Part shown: positions 29,409-41,674 of the stretch, piece after piece
How the letters are laid out: each line of letters starts with the position of its first letter
Numbering within the stretch: position 1 is the first letter of the stretch
The notes under the pieces: generated by a model
What the model saw: only the letters and a program-made list of their open reading frames with translations
Told to the model about the DNA's origin: nothing
Databases searched by the model: none
Made by a program: the position numbers and the translations under genes
Assembly (NCBI GenBank): GCA_963580285.1
Contig: OY757010.1
Coordinates: forward strand, 68,284,406-68,348,405
Direction of reading: 5' to 3'
Length of the DNA stretch: 64,000 nt
From: Lucinisca nassula
Lineage: Eukaryota > Mollusca > Bivalvia > Lucinida > Lucinidae

Positions 29409-32242
29409 TCATGAATTGTCAGTCAATAAAGAATAAAAGGGCTGAACTTCATACAATTATCGACTCGGCGAAACCAGATATCATTTTGGGCAATGAGTCT
29501 TGGTTAACCCCAGAAATTAAAAACTCGGAAATTTTCCCTGAATCGTTTGAGGCCATCCGGAGAGACAGAGTTGGGGATGCACATGGAGGTGTCTTCGTGG
29601 CTTTCAAGCGAGACCTACTCTGTACAGAAACTCCGGAGTTGGACACCAACTGTGAACTAGTTTGGTGTAAATTAAACATCATTGGATGTAGGACTTTGTA
29701 CCTTGGATCTTTTTATCGCCCACCAGATCAGATTGACCCAGAATATCTTGAGGCTTTTAATTCATCTTTGTCTAGGATAATGTCAAATGAAAATGCCCAT
29801 ATTTTGGTTGGCTGAGACTTTAATTGTGGTGACATTGAATGGAGCAACATGCAGGTGCCCCATGGGGTGCCTAAAAGGCAGACACAGCGACAGCTTTTGG
29901 ACATAATTAAAGAACACTGCCTGGCCCAAGTTGTTAACATACCCACCCGACAAGAAAAGACCCTTGATTTATTGTTTACAAATTCTCCATCCCCAGTAAG
30001 CCGAGTTAAGGGGATGCCCCCGATTGGCAAAGCTGATCATGACATAGTCCTTGTTGAGTATGACATTAAAGCTAAACGAATCAGACATGTCCCGCGTAAA
30101 GTTTTTCTCTGCAAACGTGCGGATATGGATGGTCTGCGAGACCATATGGCGCGATTTAAGGATTCGTTCCTTTCCTCTGGCCTCCCGCACATGTCAGTTA
30201 ATGACTTGTGGGTCAGTTTTAAGTCCGAATTAACCATGGCAATGGAAAGGTTTATACCAACGAAAATGACCAAAACAAAATATAGGGCACCATGGATCGA
30301 TAACACGATCAAGCATCTCATCAGAAGACGCAATAGAATGTATTTTCGTACTCGCAAGTCTAGCAGCCCTGACGTTAAGAACCATTACAAACGGTTCAGA
30401 GCACGTGTGCAAAAGGTTATAAGAGATGCATATTGGAAGCATGTTTCCAGCATCTTTACCTTTGAAGATGACAATATAGATCCCGATAGCCCCCAAAAGA
30501 ATGGTAAAGTTAAAAAGTTTTGGGCATTCGTAAAGTCCCTGAAAAAGGATGCGTTTGGGATCACTTTGCTAAGGGAAAATGGAATTCTAAAAACAGATGC
30601 GCGCGATAAGGCTAATGTTTGCAATAAACAGTTTCAATCAGCATTTACGCGTGAAACTGATGGTGAGCTACCATCTAAAGGTGCAAGTCCGTTCCCCTCT
30701 ATGGGGGACATAACAGTTGACCCCAATGGGGTCGCTAAACTGTTAGGTAAGCTCAAGATACATAAGGCATCTGGGCCCGATGACCTGAATGCCAGGGTAC
30801 TTAAGGAATGTAGTGCTGAAATATCTCCTGTGTTGGCCTTTATCTTCAATGAATCACTTGCCCAGGGCACTGTACCAGATGACTGGCGACAAGCAAATGT
30901 TACCCCGGTCTATAAAAAAGGGGAAAAATATGATGCAGCAAATTATAGACCAGTGTCGCTAACATGCATCTGTTGCAAAACCCTGGAGCATATATTAGTA
31001 AGCAACATCAACAAGCACTAAGCCTTTGAGAGCATTCTTGCTGACTGTCAACATGTTTCCGGAGTCAAAGGTCTTGCGAAACGCAGCTTGTTCAATTTTA
31101 CCATGACATTGTGAGCAATCTGGATGGGGCCATAAACCAAGGCCACAAACAGACTGACTTGATCATCATGGACTTCGCTAATGCCTTTGACAAGGTACCT
31201 CACAGAAGGATATTACATAAACTGAAGTACTATGGGATAAGAGGATCCACACATAGGTGGATTAGCTCATGGCTCTCTGGGCGCTCACAACAAGTTGTAC
31301 TTGATGGCCAAGCGTCTGATCCAGTCCCTGTTTTATCTGGAGTCCCCCAAGGTTAGGTCCTTGGACCGGTCCTTTTCTTGGTTTTCATTAATGATCTCCC
31401 CGATAATATCAGGTCATCGGTCCGTTTGTTTGCTGATGATTGTGTCCTGTATAGGAACATATATTCTCCTTCTGACTGTCTTATTTTACAAGATGACCTG
31501 GATCAACTTGCACAGTGGGAGGCCAATTGGCAAATGAAGTTCAATGTGACCAAATGTCACTCAATGAGGGTGTCACGACACCCTCCGGACAAGCAAATTA
31601 AGTTTGACTATACTCTTCACCAGCAAATTTTGGAGCATGTTCAATCTGCAAAATATCTTGGTATCACCATCACTGACGATCTTGATTGGGGTCAACATAT
31701 CTCAGAGATTACATCTAAAGCAACTAGGACTTTAGGATTCCCTAGACGGAACTTGGCTTTTGCACCTAGGCAGACAAAGGATGTTGCATATAAAACATTG
31801 GTTCGCCCTCAACTTGAATATGCATCACCCATTTGGCATCCCTGTGTTAAAACTCAGACTCAGCAGGTGGATAAGGTACAGAGGACAGCTGCTCGATGGA
31901 CCTGTAGGCGATGGCGAAATAGAAGTAGCGTCGGTGACATGCTTAATGAGCTAGAGTGGCCGTCCCTGGAGGCCCGTCGTGAGTAGTCCTCTTTAACCTT
32001 CTTCTACAATATACACTCTGGTTCAGTGTCTATTGATAAAGATAGGTACTTGACCCCTGTAACAGTGTCGACCCAAACAAGGGCATCAAAAGTAAACGAC
32101 TCACAATATCGTAGATACCAGTCCTATAGTGATGCCCTGAAGAACTCGTTTTTTTCCTAGAACTATTCCCCAATGGAATAGTCTTCCCTCCTCTGCGGTG
32201 AAATCCAAGTCCGCAAAAGAGTTCAAAGCCCGCACAGTGTAA
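29405..32242 (+). pseudogene. LINE-B ORF2: APE endonuclease-RT, five lesions
   Basis: Overlaps the ORF1 stop. Endonuclease: MNCQSIKNKRAELHTII, GNESWL, LGSFYRPP, DFNCGDIEW, VNIPTRQEKTLDLLFTNSPS. RT: KASGPDDLNARVLKE, NYRPVSLTCICC, LIIMDFANAFDKVPHRRI, FADDCVLYR (intact), KYLGITITDDLDW, LEYASPIWHP. Lesions: TGA at 29813-29815 where Gly is expected, TAA at 31019-31021, a frameshift at about 31050-31100, TAG at 31354-31356 and TAG at 31984-31986. Most are single-base changes, so decay is recent. The catalytic site survives. Confidence 0.9.
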
Positions 32243-32407
32243 GATTGGGTCTCGGAGGTATGCGTTTTAGGATACCTCTGTTATGCCGATTGTAAATAGT
32301 TTTAAGGACACATCCAGTGCCTCTCTCTCTCTTTTTTTCAGCTAAATTCTAAATTTAGCCACCCAATCAACTGAGGTAATGGCCAGATATGACCGACTCA
32401 GTATAAG

Positions 32408-33877
<1,470 letters not shown>

Positions 33878-33962
33878 CACAGGCGCTTGAAGTTTGGTCC
33901 ATCAAACATACTGAAAATGTCCAAATACAAAAGCTCTGAAAGCAATTTCAAAGAAATTGCCA

Positions 33963-34190
33963 GGCCATTTTTTTTCGAAATGGCTTACTGTCACTTTTGT
34001 TTTTGGACATTATGAATTATTTATGGACAGAACTTCAAGCTCCTGTGGATAGAGCGAGCTCGGACCCATCTTTTGATGGGACCGAGAGAGCGAGCTAGGG
34101 GAGGTAACTACCAGACTAATACGGTGAAATGTCTTGTTTCCACGTGACTTCGATTCTTTTTGATTGGTTGATATTTTTTATCAGGGAAAC
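33963..34190. other. no gene; GC-box-like short hairpin
   Basis: Contains GACCCATCTTTTGATGGGAC and repeated GAGCGAGCT. No coding potential seen. Confidence 0.35.
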
Positions 34191-35396
34191 TATAAAACCC
34201 GGGAGTAACAGCCGGGAGCCGGGAGTAAAATCCGGGAGTAAATTTTGGCAATCGAATAAAGGTATTAAACATTAACATATCTAGATGAAATTTGGATCAA
34301 AAGTAGAATATAGACTCCTCTTTAAAATACATATAAATTTTATATTAATAATTGAGTACTTTTCAAGATATGAACTGAAATATATGACCATGTCGCAAAA
34401 AATTCGCCCGGGAGTAGCTTTTTGCGGTATTGACGATGTCAAGCATTTTGCAAAATATGTTCAGTCTGGGATTGCTAAAAGAATAAGTTTGTGTATTATC
34501 AATTAAAAACATATCAAAGATTAGAAAAGTACAAAAATAAAGTTTTTTCATCGCTTCGTGAAGTAAGTAATTGACCCGGGTGTAGGCCGGGAGTAATTTC
34601 TGGGTTGAAATCGGCGTTTATTGGCGTTATTGCCTATGTCACATACATTGTATTTATTAAAGGTAGTGTCTTACTACCCTGACAGTTACCACAAAGGCAC
34701 TGATCAGACTGCGGAGGTAATTGTGCCATCATTTCTACATTATACGGCCATAAAACAAATAGCGCCAAATATAAATGTCCGGGTCACATAAAATCATAGG
34801 CGCAGGAGCAGGGCGTGAGTTGGGTTGGGGTTTGGATGTGTGTCGAGTCCCGATATGACAAGTAAATAAATTCATGTACTCCATGCTGAATCTTAGCTTT
34901 TCTTCTGACAAACGTTTAAGAAATACAATGTGTGTGAAAGAAGCAATAAGGCCGAGAATAAGGCAAATAAACGCCGATTTTAACCCAGAAATTACTCCCG
35001 GCCCACTCCCGGGTAAATTATTTACCAGGCGGAGCGATGAAATAACTTTAATTTTGCATTTTTTTAATCTCTGACATGTTTTTAATTAATAACACATAAA
35101 GAAATTCTTGTAGAATCCCCAGACTGAACATATTTTGCAAAATGCTTGACATCGTCAATACCGCAAAAGTTACTCCCGGGCGAAAATTTTGCGACGTGGT
35201 CGTATATTTCGGTTCATATCTTGAAAAGTACATGGTAATAATGTTAACACTTATGTGCATTTTAAAGAAACGTCTATATTCTACTTTTGATTCAAATTTC
35301 ATCCAGATATGTGAATGTTTAGTACCTTTATTCGATCGTCAAAATTTACTCCCGGATTTTACTCCCGGCTCCAGGCCGTTACTCCCGGGTTTTATA
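34191..35396. mobile_element. large foldback element with ~475-bp inverted arms
   Basis: 34191-34664 is inverted at 34912-35396, with a 247-bp spacer. The outer ends read TATAAAACCCGGGAGTAAC and its complement; each arm holds several CCGGGAGTAA units. Arms are roughly 80-85% alike by eye with small gaps. No transposase frame is visible. Confidence 0.75.
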
Positions 35397-35589
35397 CTTT
35401 CCCCTTTTATCGGGGGTCCGTCGAATTATCCCAAACCACTCCAAACCACCCCAAAACACCCGAAACCACCCCAAACCACACCAAAATACCCCAAACCACT
35501 TTACTTATATATATTTAATGCATGGATTGCACTTCTAAGACATTTAAAGACTCATTTGCAATATACATGTTGCGAAGGGGTTAAAATCT

Positions 35590-35801
35590 AGGTATTTCCT
35601 TAGGAGTTCATGTCAAAATTTAGGGTGTGTCAGGTTATCTTTTCATCCAAATTTATTTGGGGAAGGACTGAACCTTTAGCAAACAGTGGAGGCCCTGATC
35701 AGATGACGCGTTCTGGGCCTGCACTGTTTGCAACGGAAACCGTTTCACAGTGTAGACCCAGATCAGACATAATACTGCCACTCATCCGGTGCATAATATA
35801 A

Positions 35802-35832
<31 letters not shown>

Positions 35833-36800
35833 CGTCTCCTCATAATAATCAATTTTCTGTTTTATACGACGTCATATTTCATTTTTACAGTTGACAGACA
35901 GTTGTAAGTTAGCCGGAGAGTTTATTTTAATTGGTTAAAATCTAGGTTCTTCCTAAGGAGTTCATTTCAATGTTTAGGGTGTGTCAGGTTATCTTTTCAT
36001 CCAAATTTATTTGGGGAAGGACTGAACCTTTAGCAAACAGTGGAGGCCCTGATCAGATGACGCGTTCTGGGCCTGCACTGTTTGCAACGGAAACCGTTTC
36101 ACAGTGTAGACCCAGATCAGACATAATACTGCCACTCATCCGGTGCATAATATAAAAGAAGAAGAAGAAGAAGAAGAAGAAGTCGTCTCCTCATAATAAT
36201 CAATTTTCTGTTTTATACGACGTCATATTTCATTTTTACAGTTGACAGACAGTTGTAGGTTAGCCGGAGAGTTTATTTTAATTGGTTAAAATCTAGGTTC
36301 TTCCTAAGGAGTTCATTTCAATGTTTAGGGGGTGTCAGGTTATCTTTTCATCCAAATTTATTTGGGGAAGGACTAAACTTTAAGCAAACAGTGGAGGCCC
36401 TGATCAGATGCCGCGTTCTGGGCCTGCACTGTTTGCAACGGATCACGTTTCACAGTGTAGACCCAGATCAGACATAATACTGCCACTCATCCGGTGCATA
36501 ATAAAGAAGAAAAAGAAGAAGATGAAGATCCCTTATAATCATCAATTTTCTGTTTGATACGACGTCATATTTTCATTTTGACAGTTGACAGACAGTTGTA
36601 AGTTAGCCGAAGAGTTTATTTTAATTGGTTAAAATCTAGGTATTTTCTTAGGAGTTCATTTCAAAATTTAGGGGGTGTCAGGTTATCTTTTCATCCAAAT
36701 TTATTTGGGGAAGGACTGAACTTTTAGCAAACAGTGGAGGCCCTGATCAGATGCCGCATTCTGGGCCTGCACTGTTTGCCACGGAACCCGTTCTGAATTT
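35590..36800 (-). repeat. four tandem ~350-bp units derived from TTAA-MITE family B
   Basis: The marker CAGGTTATCTTTTCATCC begins at 35631, 35985, 36336 and 36679 (units 354, 351 and 343 bp; the fourth is cut off). Length differences lie largely in an (AAG)n run. Each unit contains GCAAACAGTGGAGGCC-CTGATCAG-CACTGTTTGC and a TTTAGGGxGTGTCAGG block, the reverse complement of family B at 62792. Confidence 0.8.
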
Positions 36801-36828
36801 AAATCAAAAATAGAGATTGTGGGTACAC

Positions 36829-36880
36829 GTTAGAACCGCCTCATCTAGGCATTTCTAACGGGTACCCACAATCCATATTT
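36829..36880. repeat. foldback hairpin repeat, copy 2
   Basis: GTGGGTACACGTTAGAACCG and CCTCAT against AGGCATTTCTAACGGGTACC and CAC, an imperfect ~50-bp palindrome. Compare 49434-49486. Confidence 0.65.
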
Positions 36881-37177
36881 TAATACAGAAATAAGAATAA
36901 TAAGGTTTACCTCTCTGAATTATATAGGTGTGTTTTCGTGATGAGTCATTAAAGGCGCGTGCTCTAAATATTAACATTAATAGTGTAATGTGGTGAAATT
37001 GACACCTACTCGTGGCACGCGCTTATCAAGTGTTAAGGGATTTAACTACTTGTCCATTATAGTACAACCCTTTTTAGGGCTTTTAATAACCAAGAAAGTA
37101 ACGTTTATAATTGCCATGTATATGCACCCAGTTACCGCTCACCCACATCCAATTTCAAAATAAAAGTTAACAAAGCT
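36881..37177. other. no recognisable gene
   Basis: AT-rich spacer inside the inverted-repeat structure. Nothing named. Confidence 0.4.
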
Positions 37178-37647
37178 TAACCCCTTCGCAACTTGTATAT
37201 TGCAAATGAGTCTTTAAATGTCTTAACCCGCATGTAAATTAACCATAGAAGTGCAATCCATGCATTAAATATATATAAGTAAAGTGGTTTGGTGTGGTTT
37301 GGGGTGGTTTGGTGTGTTTTTGGGTGGTTTGGGGTGGTTTGGTGTGGTTTGGGGTAATTCGATGGACCGCTTTTATCGGAGGTCATATCAGAGGATTTCC
37401 GGGTTCCGTGTGTTGACCTGTCACGTTTGTAAGCACTGTCAGAAAAATGTGTGAACACGTTGTTTTACACAGTGGTTACCACCACCCGGTTCTGAGATCA
37501 TGGCAGACTACGAATACATCGATATCGAAGGATAATCTTATCTATCCGATATTTGTCACGTATGTTTTGAATTGTATATTGTTATGTAAACGTGCAGTAT
37601 TGTATGCAAAATTCAGTGGGTGGGGTAAACTTAAAGGGATCATTTTA

Positions 37648-37798
37648 TAATTCCTGGGGCTAGCGACTAATACAAACAAGAACCTTGGGGAAAGAAATTT
37701 ATTTTGAAATAACAACTGAAATGAAGCATGAAAACTACTAAATCTCAATTTTGAATTAAACATCAAAATAAATGATTATTAATCAATAATCAAGGCCC
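37648..37798 (-). repeat. split direct repeat B2
   Basis: 151 bp starting TAATTCCTGGGGCTAGCGAC on the plus strand; identical by eye to 38041-38191. A shortened variant of its end follows at 37799-37872. Confidence 0.9.
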
Positions 37799-37889
37799 GA
37801 AGCATGAAAACTACTAGAGTTCAATTTTGAATTAAACATCAAATAAATGTTTATCAATCAATAATCAAGGCCCGGGGTGGGCGGGAGGG

Positions 37890-38041
37890 TCAAAGATTAT
37901 AAGCGCATTGCGCCACCACTGCAACGGAAGTGATAACCTTCAAATTGAAGAGCTACCAACAAGATTAGTCTCCCTTAGCATGTGAAACTGAAACTAGGGG
38001 TCGTCTCCCCAACAATTATTGATTTTCTCCTGAAAATACAT
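37890..38041 (-). repeat. split direct repeat A2
   Basis: 152 bp starting TCAAAGATTATAAGCGCATT on the plus strand; identical by eye to 42907-43058. It joins B1 directly. Confidence 0.9.
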
Positions 38042-38191
38042 AATTCCTGGGGCTAGCGACTAATACAAACAAGAACCTTGGGGAAAGAAATTTATTTTGA
38101 AATAACAACTGAAATGAAGCATGAAAACTACTAAATCTCAATTTTGAATTAAACATCAAAATAAATGATTATTAATCAATAATCAAGGCCC
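38041..38191 (-). repeat. split direct repeat B1
   Basis: Identical by eye to 37648-37798; lies just after the recombinase ORF in element orientation. Confidence 0.9.
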
Positions 38192-38324
38192 AAAAATACC
38201 CCCAAGAGTTCTTGTTCATCAAACACAAAATCAACAAAATAATAATAATAAAAAATTGACGGCCTCAACGAGGTCACTCTGAATCATAGCAAATGTCATG
38301 TGCATCCCGATCTCGGTCAAACCC

Positions 38325-39305
38325 TCAGGTTCCTGACAACATGATTTTTGAAACAGAGAGTCTTTTAGTCAAATCCGGCTGCAGATACAACTGGTATGCG
38401 TTTGAATGCCAGTTGCCATGAAGTTTGAGGGAGTCGGAAGCTATTCCCATGGCATGACCATGAGAGCAACCACCCCGTCTGAAACTATGCATCCCATACA
38501 ACTTTGGGTTTAAGCCAATCTTCGACAGAGAATCTTTTAGAAACTCGGTCAAGACCGGATATATTAGAGGTTTTAGAAAACCACGACCATCAGGAACCAT
38601 AAAGGCTGGAAGAGATAATTCAGCCGGTATAGAAGATATCATTGTCCTTAGCGCTTTAACTGGGCATAAGCAATTATGAATATCTGCTGCAGCTAATGGA
38701 ATAATGAAAGGACGTTCTTTAAAATTGTCTGTCTTAGATGAATGAACTGTGAGAAGAGCCGCATCACGTAAAACAAGAAGATCTCGCCTGCGCATAAAAT
38801 GACCTCTGCCTGAATTAGCCTGAACATACGTATCTGGAATTAAATTGGATTTCCTCAGAAAAGAGAAAAAGGCAATTGTGAAAACTGCCCAACACACAAT
38901 ATGAAGAGGACTCGAAAAATCCATGACTGAATAAATGTCCTTTAAAATCATTGGAGTAATGGGTAATTTTGGAGCAGGAGGCGAGCAACTTATTCTACGC
39001 AAGCCTGTTAACGTACTTTTGACTTGCAAAAATTGTGTAGGATTAATGTCAATTCCATAACATGCATGAAGCAATTTAACATGACTGACTAACATTAATA
39101 ATGTCTGATATGACTTAATGTGTCTTGCCATAAACTGAATAAAACAAGAAAGATCATGTGCAGAAACTGGTACAGGTTGTACCTTAAAGTATGTGCAAAA
39201 CATTAAGTAAGCTTTCCAGTGTCCATGAATATTCTTTAGTGTCCCAACTGCAAAAGCGTGCTGTTGTGTAGTAAGATTGTCACACTGTAATGAACTCCAC
39301 TGCAA
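38325..39305 (-). CDS. tyrosine recombinase (YR) of the Ngaro-like element
   Basis: About 326 codons. The likely catalytic residues are visible: Arg in FFSFLRKSNL (about residue 153), H-x-x-R in MHSFRRGG (about 272-278), and GNWHS followed by Tyr in NAYQLYL (about 296-306). The pattern R-H-R-(H/W)-Y fits the phage-integrase fold and the YR of Ngaro/Crypton-like elements. It would integrate a circular cDNA by strand exchange without target duplication. The frame is open upstream to 39357 but holds no ATG there; TTG at 39305 is one option, as is splicing (TTGCAG lies just upstream). The start is uncertain, the frame otherwise intact. Confidence 0.88.
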   Translation of the reverse strand: MQWSSLQCDNLTTQQHAFAVGTLKNIHGHWKAYLMFCTYFKVQPVPVSAHDLSCFIQFMARHIKSYQTLLMLVSHVKLLHACYGIDINPTQFLQVKSTLTGLRRISCSPPAPKLPITPMILKDIYSVMDFSSPLHIVCWAVFTIAFFSFLRKSNLIPDTYVQANSGRGHFMRRRDLLVLRDAALLTVHSSKTDNFKERPFIIPLAAADIHNCLCPVKALRTMISSIPAELSLPAFMVPDGRGFLKPLIYPVLTEFLKDSLSKIGLNPKLYGMHSFRRGGCSHGHAMGIASDSLKLHGNWHSNAYQLYLQPDLTKRLSVSKIMLSGT

Positions 39306-39467
39306 TGCTGGATCTGCAACGAAACAGGGGAGATAACCACAGTGATTTAAAGAATCCTAGCACAGAACAGCAAACCAATGCAAAATCTTTTTACACTTGT
39401 TTGTGTAAATAAGGTCACATTAATAGATTCCGTCAATGGCTGTCCATTAAACTTTTTGACCAACAGT

Positions 39468-39677
39468 ATAACCCTTATCCTGCTGAATATCTCAATTAGC
39501 CACACCCATTTCCAACTATCGGCCAATCAGATTACATGATATAATGCTTTGCCGAAATTCAGAAACTGAATGACAAACTGTAGATCCTGATCAGATGACT
39601 CCTTCAGAAGCCATCCGATCTGGATCCACACTGTCCACAAAAATAGGGTTTGTCGTGAACAGCAGAACAAGGGTCAA
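39468..39677. mobile_element. TTAA-MITE family A copy nested in the YR retroelement
   Basis: Left end AACCCTTATCCTGCTG, right end AGCAGAACAAGGGTCAA; the central hairpin is GATCCTGATCAGATGAC/GCCATCCGATCTGGATC. The flanking TTAA is mutated on both sides. It lies between the RT stop and the YR frame, so it is younger than the retroelement family; it need not disturb the coding frames. Confidence 0.8.
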
Positions 39678-39802
39678 AACTGTAATCAACAATTGGATGT
39701 TGTACCAATGGTACCACATTACCAGTCATGCTGAAAAGTAAATAATAATTCATCATATGATTTAAATATCATATTCGGATGCTGCTGACTAAACTCAGGT
39801 AA

Positions 39803-41416
39803 TCATCCTCTACTCAGCTGGTCCGCGGCAGAATTCAGAGTTCCGCTGATATGACAGGCACGAATGTCAAATTCACACTGTGCGGCCACAAAAAGTAACT
39901 CTCTGGCACATTTATTTAAAAAGATAGATCTGGACCTCCCATAATTTATCACTTTAGCAGACACCTCGTTATCACACTGAACTATAATTCGTTTTCCAGA
40001 CCAGGTTTTACCCCACAACTTGCATGCAACTACAATTGTAAGTAATTCCAACCCATTTATGTCAAGATTTTGATCTAGTATAAATTGTGGAAAAGGCCAT
40101 GAGAAACATTCTGAATCGCATAACCCTCCACAATGACAGAGACATGCATCTGTTTGAAAAACCTGCCCTGGCTGTGAAAACTGAGTATCTCCTAAAATTG
40201 AAACACCATTATACTGATCTAAAAAATTTTGCCACCAATAGATGTCTGCACGGAATTCCTTAGATATGCGAATCTTATCACTGTTATATGGAATGGCACG
40301 TAAAACTTCAAGCATTCTAGAGATAAATAATCTGCCAGGCTTAACACATTTAGCCACAAACTGTAATTTTCCAATCAAACTTTGTATTTCACGTTTGGAT
40401 GCAAAACTTTTCTGACTATTCCACATATATAGCTCTGTTTTAATTTGTGATAATCGGTCTGGTGTTACTTCCATGGTCATCTTAACCGTGTTGAATAACA
40501 CGCCTAAAAAGACCATCACCTGAGTTGGAAAAACAGCTTTATCTCTAGATTCTTGTAAACCTAAATCGATAAGTAGTTGTTTTAATTGGTAAAACACTGA
40601 AACCGCTTCTAGAAATGATTTTTTAGCTGATGCAAAATCATCAAGATAGTTGACAACTGAATAGCCCTGCTGATTAAACATGTAAGTAACTGCGTTTGTA
40701 GTACGCTGACAAGCCATAGCCGCTGAAGCTAAACCGAAGGGAAAACGTGTGTCAATATAAAATCGTGATCTCCATTGGAAACCGAGCAATCGGTAATCAT
40801 AAGGATCCACCGGGATCTGTCTGTAAGCTCGAGAAAGATCAAGACGAAAAAGATAGCAGCTACTACCCTCTGATTTTATTAAGGCTGCTAACGTATCAAC
40901 TGTTGGGTATGATAAATGGTAACTTGTCCCGAGATATTGATCCCTTGGAATTCCTGTATTTACTGAATGATCTAAAGGAAAACTTAGGTCCATAACTACT
41001 CTACGTTTGAGAGAGTTTGTGGAATCCTTTGAAACTGTTTGTAAAGGGGAAGTTACAAAGTTCCCATCAAAAGGGCAGTGACAAAATGGACCAGCGATAG
41101 CTCCGAATCCAATTTCCGTCTCAATATATTCGTCCACAGCATTTGCATATGCATATGCTGATGAGTGATTATCGTAGTGATATATAGGAAGAAACTGATC
41201 CATATAATTCACTGGCCAGCCGTATTGAAGAAAATCACAAATTATTCTGTCATGATAACCATTAAGTCTGTGTAACCACGAGACAATATTTAGACTAGTT
41301 TTTACAGGTATACGTGGTCCTTGAAAATTATATTTTCCTGTGTTATATACTTGTAAATGTAAACAAATAGCACACATACAAAAATTAGAAAAATTGTGAG
41401 TATCAGTTTTTGACAA
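39803..41416 (-). CDS. RT-RNase H of the Ngaro-like element
   Basis: About 537 codons from the first TTG, but open upstream to the stop at 41675, in the same frame as the gag-like ORF. RT: VVMDLSFPLDHSVN, FRLDLSRAYRQIPVDPYDY, RFPFGLASAAMACQRTTNA, catalytic YLDDF (about 256-260). RNase H: FQTDACLCHCGG, INGLELLTIVVA, VQCDNEVSAKVINYG and the terminal AADQLSRG. The product would copy the element RNA. No ATG lies close to the RT start, so it is probably made as a Gag-RT fusion by stop readthrough, or the TGA is a mutation. Confidence 0.88.
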   Translation of the reverse strand: MSKTDTHNFSNFCMCAICLHLQVYNTGKYNFQGPRIPVKTSLNIVSWLHRLNGYHDRIICDFLQYGWPVNYMDQFLPIYHYDNHSSAYAYANAVDEYIETEIGFGAIAGPFCHCPFDGNFVTSPLQTVSKDSTNSLKRRVVMDLSFPLDHSVNTGIPRDQYLGTSYHLSYPTVDTLAALIKSEGSSCYLFRLDLSRAYRQIPVDPYDYRLLGFQWRSRFYIDTRFPFGLASAAMACQRTTNAVTYMFNQQGYSVVNYLDDFASAKKSFLEAVSVFYQLKQLLIDLGLQESRDKAVFPTQVMVFLGVLFNTVKMTMEVTPDRLSQIKTELYMWNSQKSFASKREIQSLIGKLQFVAKCVKPGRLFISRMLEVLRAIPYNSDKIRISKEFRADIYWWQNFLDQYNGVSILGDTQFSQPGQVFQTDACLCHCGGLCDSECFSWPFPQFILDQNLDINGLELLTIVVACKLWGKTWSGKRIIVQCDNEVSAKVINYGRSRSIFLNKCARELLFVAAQCEFDIRACHISGTLNSAADQLSRG

Positions 41417-41674
41417 TTGTATATTATGAACTATGCGCGGCTCTGTATGATGCTCATATTTTACATGCTCAGATGCTGGAATAGAATTCTCATAGCGAAG
41501 AAGCTCAGATCCAGAAAACTGCTGCTCAGAATCATAATGCGAATAATAAGTGGGCTCCTGCTCATGTAATAATGTAAATTGCTCTTTATGTACATGCTCA
41601 TGCTCTGAAAGTAATATTGGTTCTATATTTACATGATCTGAAATACTGACACTATTTGAAGGAATAACACCATG

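Larger units (their letters stand above)
28651..32407 (+). mobile_element. LINE-B copy 2: near full-length CR1/Jockey-like LINE
   Basis: Carries ORF1 (28683-29408), ORF2 (29405-32242, broken) and a 3' UTR ending CTGAGGTAATGGCCAGATAT, GACCGACTCAGTATAAGAAG and a GATA tail. Its 3' tail is shared with the SINE at 48428. It starts directly after copy 1, so the two are head to tail. Confidence 0.9.
35404..37380. repeat. inverted-repeat structure with CCAAACCAC minisatellite arms
   Basis: 35404-35584 (CGTCGAATTATCCC, then CCAAACCACn, AAGTAAA-type AT block, ending GTTGCGAAGGGGTTAA) is inverted at 37178-37380 (TTAACCCCTTCGCAAC through GGTTTGGn to GTCCATCGAATTACCCC). Between the arms lie a four-copy tandem array and a hairpin repeat. 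Pro-rich or Gly-rich open frames here come from the minisatellite. Confidence 0.7.

Noticed and set aside
35315..35518. Pro/Thr/Lys-rich protein
   Set aside because: Encoded by the CCAAACCAC minisatellite within an inverted repeat; no coding signature.
38325..39305. A domesticated host recombinase
   Set aside because: It lies within identical split direct repeats beside its own RT and gag, so it is part of a retroelement.
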